From positions 19,778,034 through 19,842,033 of the forward strand of contig NC_045132.1 in assembly GCF_007655135.1 (NCBI RefSeq): a DNA stretch of 64,000 nucleotides, given 5' to 3'. The stretch is from Punica granatum. Taxonomy: Eukaryota > Streptophyta > Magnoliopsida > Myrtales > Lythraceae. A program made the position numbers and the translations under genes. Below the pieces are notes generated by a model. The model ran no database searches. It was not told the origin of the DNA and worked only from the letters and a program-made list of their open reading frames with translations. How positions within the stretch are numbered: position 1 is the stretch's first letter; each line of letters starts with the position of its first letter. Positions 58,188 to 64,000 of this stretch are shown here, in pieces.

Positions 58188-59684
58188 CCTCAGCTCGGCT
58201 TCGGCAGTCTGATCGGTTTTAGGCTCCCAGAAGGAAAAGGGTTTGAACCTCTTATGTCGGGTCGGATCTTGTACATTTTCCAAATTAATTTATTGATTTT
58301 TTTTCCTTTTTCCCTCTTCCATGGCATACATTGGTGCTATATAGCCGTATGATCCAACTGGGGGGCACTAGTCTTATGTGAGATGAAAACGGACATTAAC
58401 AACTAACTAAAGATTGATTAGCAAAAGGAATCCTTAAAAAAAAGAAAAAAGAAAAAACGAATTAAGATTTTGAGATCAAGTTTAGGTGCTCGATTTTACT
58501 CGATAGTTTGCCTAATTAAGAAGAAGAAGAATTTTGGCGAAATGATACTGTGGATAAGTTCAAAAGGATGAAACCAAGATCTAACGTAGAATTTGATTTT
58601 GCTGAAAATGAGGATTTTTTTTTGGTACTTTAATTTGTTCATCCAACATGTCAAAAAATAGAATTATTTAGCCCTTAGAAAATCTCAACTATGTTCACAT
58701 TCATACATACCTAGCTAGCTCGATATTTTCACTGGCCATTCTCTTTCTCGTGTTCCTTCTTTCTTTTTTTTTTTTTCTGCTTTCCGTCTACATATGAAAA
58801 GCTTTAGATTAAAAAATCGTATGAGTTTTCGGAGGGGAATGTTTTAGGAAATGAGTTCCAAGATTGTGAATCGGAAGTGTCTCGTTGTTATTATTACGCA
58901 TCAAATGTGCGAATTCTTATGACTTTAGCGTATTTCCAGTTGTGAAGATTAATTCCCTCAGCTTCCTAATCTGAATTACTGTATATGAGATATGATTATC
59001 CACAGCCTTTGTAGTCGAAAAACTAAGAAAGTCACCCATCCTCTTAGATCGATATGATCACCTTCGGTGATGATTACTTTCACTCCATTTCATTGATGAA
59101 ATGAAAGAATATAATTGGCTGTTTCAAATATAAAGGCATATGCCCAACATTATATATATATACACACACACAAATATATATATATGTGTGTGTATCATAA
59201 GCTCCGATTGCATAATTAATTGGTTTCTTTTCTTGATTTGGCCATGGAACACACATCTTTCATAGTGGCCACTCGGAGTTACCCAACTGAGCTGTACCTT
59301 TGCTCTTCTATAGGCTTAGATGATGAATTATGACACAACTTGTGCATCCACCAATATGAATATTTATACTAATACTTTTTTTTCTTAATTTTTAATTTTT
59401 TATTGTTTTTAGCTAATCAAGGCGGCAGAAGTTTTTTAAAAATTGCGCATTATTGACTGCTCCTATAGTTCAAAAAAAAAAAGTTCTCTATGAGAGACAA
59501 AAACACCATTAAAATTCTGATTTCATTTTTTTGATGAGACAATAAAATAATCTCGGTCTATTGTTAAGATTCTCCATTTAGATGCTAACTTAGTCGTGAT
59601 CACGATATGCATTTAGTGGGTTTTGAACTCTCTATACAGTAGGTGGGAATTTAATCATACAAACCGCAACATATTAAATGCAGC
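58188..59684. other. 3' region of the zinc-finger gene and intergenic DNA
   Basis: The 3' UTR probably ends near 58300 (TTAATTTATTGATTTTTTTTCC). An (AT)n(AC)n(AT)n(GT)n compound repeat lies at about 59150-59197. No gene is seen. Confidence 0.45.
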
Positions 59685-59695
59685 ACACATCTCAT

Positions 59696-59881
59696 TTTTT
59701 TTGTGTGAACCATGGTATTCAGAAGTTCAATTAGGCACCGACTAATTCGGTCGAGTCGGCTCGGCCCATTAAAGGGTAAATCTCTTTCAACGTAAATTTT
59801 TTGGATCACAAGGACTCGAACTCGAGATCTTATTTAAGCGAAACAAGTGTCGAACTGCTTGAATCAACACACATTGGTAGT
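59696..59881 (-). mobile_element. SINE family B, full length with perfect target-site duplication
   Basis: ACACATCTCAT occurs directly before (59685-59695) and directly after (59882-59892) the element. On the minus strand the head reads GTTGATTCAAGCAGTTCGAC, then ACTTGTTTCGCTTAAATAAG and a B-box-like GAGTTCGAGTCC. The body contains GACCGAATTAGTCGGTGCC, and the element ends GAATACCATGGTTCACAC plus an A-run. A tRNA-like promoter, size of about 186 bp, A tail and target duplication make it a SINE. Confidence 0.85.
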
Positions 59882-59892
59882 ACACATCTCAT

Positions 59893-60990
59893 GTTTAAAT
59901 TTGGAAGTTATTTTCAATTTTACTAGATATTTTGAAGATGGGAACAACTGTCTGAATTGTATGACTTATTGTCTGTCTGTGCTTGCACGAGGACACCTTT
60001 TGCTCATAAACTTCAACAACCGACTTGATGATAGTTGGTTTGCCTTATGGTACTGCCGGACACGCCCTGTCCAATTCAGGGGAAAAAACTTAAAATGTGG
60101 GACCAATCACATGCACACCCAAGACTTCCTCAAACACTTCAAGGGCAATGCATCACTTGTTCAATGAACAAACATAGGATCTCCTCCAATCATTTGTGAT
60201 CCGGTTGTTTCAAGTCTTCTGCCCATAGACTTGTGTCATAATATAGATCAACCGGTTAGCTCGGTCAGGCGAGTTTCTCCGATAAATAGTCGGTACAAAT
60301 TACATCCACATTTCTTGAAAGTCATTCATATGACGATACAGTATAAGTACAGATTTGATTCAAATGAATATCTAACACAGTATAATTTCATCTGAATTGA
60401 ATTGCGGACCAGTTGCATATGCCACTTGGTCAAGCCCAACGAGCCAAAAAGAACTTTTTGTGGATATAATAAAACACGAAGAATGTGGGAGTGGCATTTC
60501 AAACACGATCATTCTAGGGTTCCCCACAAAAATTTTAAATCAGATCGGATCAAACGGTCAAAAGGGCAGGTGGCATTCTTGCCATGGAAGCTTTATTTCG
60601 GTGCAAAAGTGGGGCTATTAAAGTTTTTCCATATAAAAAAATTTAATTGAAGATCAGTATGATTACAGTGAAGTCCCAAATACATAATTTGTATATATAT
60701 ATATTACATATCATGACGCATATATACACACACACATATATATATATGGTCGGTGCTTTATGCACTCCTCGTATGATCCCGTGGACAGCCCCAACCAAGG
60801 CTGGAAAAAGAATCTTGGCTGTTGAATTAGTAGAGGGGACGTCCCTCTTTATAATCATTGGCTCAAAATTCATTCTTGCATATCACCATATATAATTTAT
60901 TTATAAACTACATGTAATCATCACTATATATTCTTTAGATCAAAGCCAATGAACTTAGAGATTCTCGAACACTCAAACACATGAAGATGA
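59893..60990. other. Intergenic DNA
   Basis: No gene is recognised. It holds AT/AC simple repeats at about 60694-60749. Open frames at 59847-60167 and 60397-60650 match nothing known. Confidence 0.4.
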
Positions 60991-60995
60991 GATAA

Positions 60996-61256
60996 TAATG
61001 ATGAGTTTGGTTTCAGAGTTAAAATAACTTTGATTTTAATTATGAAAAATAACAAATGATTGTGTAGTGTATTGAGTTGAAATTAAAGTTAAAATTTTTG
61101 ACTTGGAAAATGTGTATTTTTGTTATATAGTATGTTGAATTAAAGTTAAAGTTAAAATTTTTAACTTGGGAAATATGTATTTTTGTTATATAATATGTTG
61201 AGTTAAAGTTAAAGTTAAAATTTGTGTGATTTTAACTGCGAAACCAAACGGAACAA
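60996..61256. mobile_element. MITE-like element with internal ~70-bp repeats
   Basis: The left end TTTGGTTTCAGAGTTAAAAT pairs with the inverted right end ATTTTAACTGCGAAACCAAA. AATGATGAG precedes the left end and recurs 8 bases after the right inverted repeat, suggesting a 9-bp target duplication. Inside, TTTTTGTTATATAGTATGTT and GAGTTAAAGTTAAAGTTAAA-type blocks recur two to three times. No coding capacity. Confidence 0.65.
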
Positions 61257-62940
61257 ATGATGAGGGGAGAGTCCATGCTTGAGATCTAAAATATGACTAT
61301 TGCCTGCTTTTCTCCGCATTTCTGATCCCGCTTCTATTGCTGGGTCCTCCTTGATTTACGAATGCCAATTATGTCAAACTTTGCTGCAGGGTTTTCAACA
61401 AGAGCATATAATAGAAAAACTGTGCAGAGGATGTCCCGCATTTCACGTTATCGTATATTCATCAATATCAATTACCGTAATGTTTTCATGCCAGTGAGAC
61501 ACACACGAAATACAGCTAGTTGGTGGTGGGGCATGCGATCGAGCAAAGTATGGTCCTGTAATCTGAATGCTTATGCACTATGGGTTGAGGGAAAAAGTCT
61601 CTTTTATCTTCTTTTGGAGCCATCTTCTTCTGACATTTTAGTAATGATATGATAAAAAGGACAATGTGTACAGGAGGTGTAAGGGAGAAATCAATGCCTT
61701 CGTTCCCACAACTTTGCAAGCCAAGATATATATGTGTGTGGGCGCTTGAAGTTGAACATTGACACCGAGCTATTGGCTGATGAGTGGGCCCCCCACGTCC
61801 CTCCTCCATTAAAGTTATGAGCAGCTTTTGCCTCACCCAAAGTGATGATCTTGATCTGATGAGTCTGAGGTCAGACATGCACTAGACACTGTCTTCCATT
61901 TTAGGTCTCTTTTTTGTGCCCTCGGCCAATGAGAATGTGTCCTCATCCCAAAGCGAGCAAGTGAAGTTTCGTCTAAATATGGCATAGACTAAGTGACAAA
62001 AGACACTGACGAGGTTTCGACTGTCGTTTCAGTCCTCATCACATCACCCACCAAATATTAATTCCAGCAAAAGTTGATTGAGTTTGTGTTCTTAATTGTA
62101 ATCCATTGAGGGAGCTGATTATATATAGATATACCCAAAAAGAGTGATACATAAAGTGAATAAATTATTGGGCTAAGTTTGTATTCAATGTATTGTTATT
62201 AATACCATCCGATCAGTTCTCATGTAATGAAAGAAACTTGATGATCTTAACCAGAGATGGAGCCACAAACTCTTTTCAGGGGGAAAAGCTTCATATATAA
62301 AATAAGGTTTACAGTATGATAAATATCAAGATAAATCAAAGTTCATCATATTTAGAAATAATATATATAAACATTCTCGACGAGTTTTATAGGGAAGATA
62401 TCCTATACATAATAGTAAAGGAAATGTACTACTAGTTAATGAAATTTCTAGCACTATAATCGAAATGTTCGTTTTTTGCTCTCAATTAAGTAGGGTTATT
62501 TAAGTGAAAAGATTTTAGCTAGAACGTACGTGTTCATTGGCACAAGTTCTAACTGGACACATGCTCGATAGCTTATTCCTGCACATGAAAGTGCGTTGGC
62601 AAATACATTTATTTTATATATAAAAAAAAGCTTGTGCACAGCATAATATTTTTTTTTCTTTTTTTTTTCTACTGCCTCTGAAGGGTAGTAGCCGAGCAGC
62701 ACATTTCAAAAAACAAAAAAAAAAACTAGCCGCTCCTCCTCTTCATCACCCCTGCTACTAGTCCCCCTCCTCTCCACCTCTGCTTGCATAGTATATGATC
62801 CTAAGAATCCGAGGTGGCATCGAGCTGCTAGCTAGCAAAGAGAGGTGGAAATTAATGCATTTCTAAAGATAACAATAGGACGAAGAATCTTATCTCAGTC
62901 GTTATCACATGGTAAAATATACGATTGGAGCAAGTATGAT
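61257..62940. other. Intergenic DNA
   Basis: No gene is recognised. Open frames at 61300-61497, 61362-61652 and 61516-61878 have no known motif. Confidence 0.4.
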
Positions 62941-62944
62941 GCTT

Positions 62945-63430
62945 TGGCTTAAAACAAACCACCCCCCATATCATTATCATCATCTCCGCGTCTCCTCTGT
63001 TGCATTGCTACTCCGCCCCTTCCCCCATCCTCTTCCTCACTTCTGATGCATTGTTGGTCCATCTCCCTCTCCCTCTCCACCACTGCTACACTTGCTCTCC
63101 CCTTCTCTAATCGGCTGCGCTGTTGGTCCACCTCCCATATCCTTTTCTCTATTGTTGTGCTGTTGCTCCACCTCCCTCTTCCTCACTTCTGCTACGCTGC
63201 TGGTCTACCTCCCTCATCCTCTCCACCTCTGCTCTATTGATGGTCCACTTCCATCCTCTCCACCTATGCTACGTTGGTGCTCGAACCCTGTGTTGTTGGA
63301 CCACCGCTGCTCCTCGACCTCTGCTATTCCTAGACCTCCTCTGTTGCGGCTCGATTATTTCTGTTGCTTGTCGGCCTCATCCTCTGCAACTTGCTGCTGC
63401 TGCTGTTGCTAATGCTGAGAGAGAGAAGAG
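62945..63430. repeat. CT-rich degenerate tandem repeat
   Basis: Units of roughly 50-60 bp share CTGCTGGTCCACCTCCC, CTCTTCCTC and CACTTCTGCTACG-like blocks, ending in a CTGCTG trinucleotide run near 63393-63410. Open frames through it are Ser/Pro/Cys-rich artefacts. Confidence 0.7.
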
Positions 63431-64000
63431 AGAGAAGAGAAGGAAAACAAAGAAATGACGTTGCTATAAGAGAATGATTGAGAAGTATTGGAGATGATGA
63501 AAAAGTGAACTGGAGAGGAAAGATTAAAGTTATGCTGCTTAAATTTTCAAAATTGAATTGAGCGGGAAATTCTAATTTTTAATTTCATTTTCCCACCTAA
63601 CCTATCCCAACACAATTTATGGACAAAATTGACAATTTGGTCCCCGAAATATACATCTCATGACAAGTTCCTCCCGGAAATTAAATCTGTGTACAAATTG
63701 GTCTGGATGTTACAAACGTTAGGACGAATTGGTCCTTCCGTTTGAAAATATGAGAAGCCCTTAACGGAACTTGTGAAGATGGCGTTAAACACCCACTGTT
63801 CATCATCCCTGCCGTTTCCTTCGAATTTTCGCCCGCCCTAAAATTCACGGATTGCCCCCAATTCCTTCTTCTTCCCCCAAAATTCAATCAAAGCCTAATT
63901 ACGCTAGAAATCTTCAAATTCTGGACAACGGCTCAAGTTCGATCGAGCTTCGTTCTGAAATAGAGAGTGTCGGCCGACGAGGAGAGCATCGGCCATTTGC
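63431..64000. other. Right edge: transposon-like or gene-edge sequence, unassigned
   Basis: Text such as GACAATTTGGTCCCCGAAATA, GTACAAATTGGTCTGGATG, GGACGAATTGGTCCTTCCGT and TTAACGGAACTTGTG is typical of the outer parts of plant Mutator-like and related elements. A partner end, if any, lies outside the window. No coding region is supported. Confidence 0.35.

Noticed and set aside
62949..63458. Several Ser/Cys/Pro-rich frames on both strands
   Set aside because: They are products of the CT-rich tandem repeat.
1..64000. CRISPR arrays, rRNA genes, tRNA genes and known microRNA precursors
   Set aside because: No regular repeat-spacer structure, no rRNA segments and no intact tRNA were seen; the tRNA-like heads belong to SINEs. 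I looked by eye for common conserved plant miRNA cores and found none, though a fold-based search would be more sensitive.

Overview
This is a window of plant nuclear DNA, most likely from a eudicot. The signs are intron-split genes with GT-AG junctions, plant-specific gene families (a B-sister MADS-box gene, a BRUTUS-type hemerythrin/RING E3 ligase and a QALGGH C2H2 zinc finger with an EAR motif), AT-rich intergenic DNA, and plant transposon types (CACTA, Ty1/copia, TRIM, L1-like LINE, SINE). There are no rRNA genes, no tRNA genes and no bacterial or organellar features. The species cannot be named from the sequence.

Layout. At 1-177 (minus) is the 5' end of a probable GT14-type glycosyltransferase gene whose start region is tandemly duplicated. 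At 1822-10040 is a CACTA-like DNA transposon, split by a decayed Ty1/copia element (3224-8579, minus) of unusual composite structure. At 12597-15012 (minus) is a complete six-exon B-sister MADS-box gene; a degenerate tandem repeat array lies upstream at 15890-16770. From 16.8 to 34.8 kb there is mostly repeat debris: SINEs, a long inverted repeat with a CT-rich centre, a second inverted-repeat element, a solo LTR, an AT-rich repeat array and LINE 3' ends. At 35269-42237 (plus) is a complete 14-exon BRUTUS (BTS) orthologue of 1241 aa. From 43 to 57 kb there is AT-rich intergenic DNA with a tandem TRIM array (52313-53188), a LINE-like 3' end and SINEs. At 57453-58187 (plus) is a single-exon C2H2 zinc-finger repressor gene. 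The rest to 64 kb holds a SINE with a perfect target-site duplication, a MITE-like element and low-complexity CT-rich DNA.

The four host genes have no obvious shared pathway: cell-wall or glycan glycosylation, ovule/seed-coat development, iron homeostasis, and trichome/hormone signalling. This is ordinary plant gene order with transposon-filled gaps. I found no gene system that I would call new. The most unusual structures are the composite copia element with two LTR-PBS junctions and an apparent R-U5-only 5' LTR, the start-codon duplication at the left edge, the three-LTR TRIM array, and the roughly 0.5-kb-arm inverted repeat.
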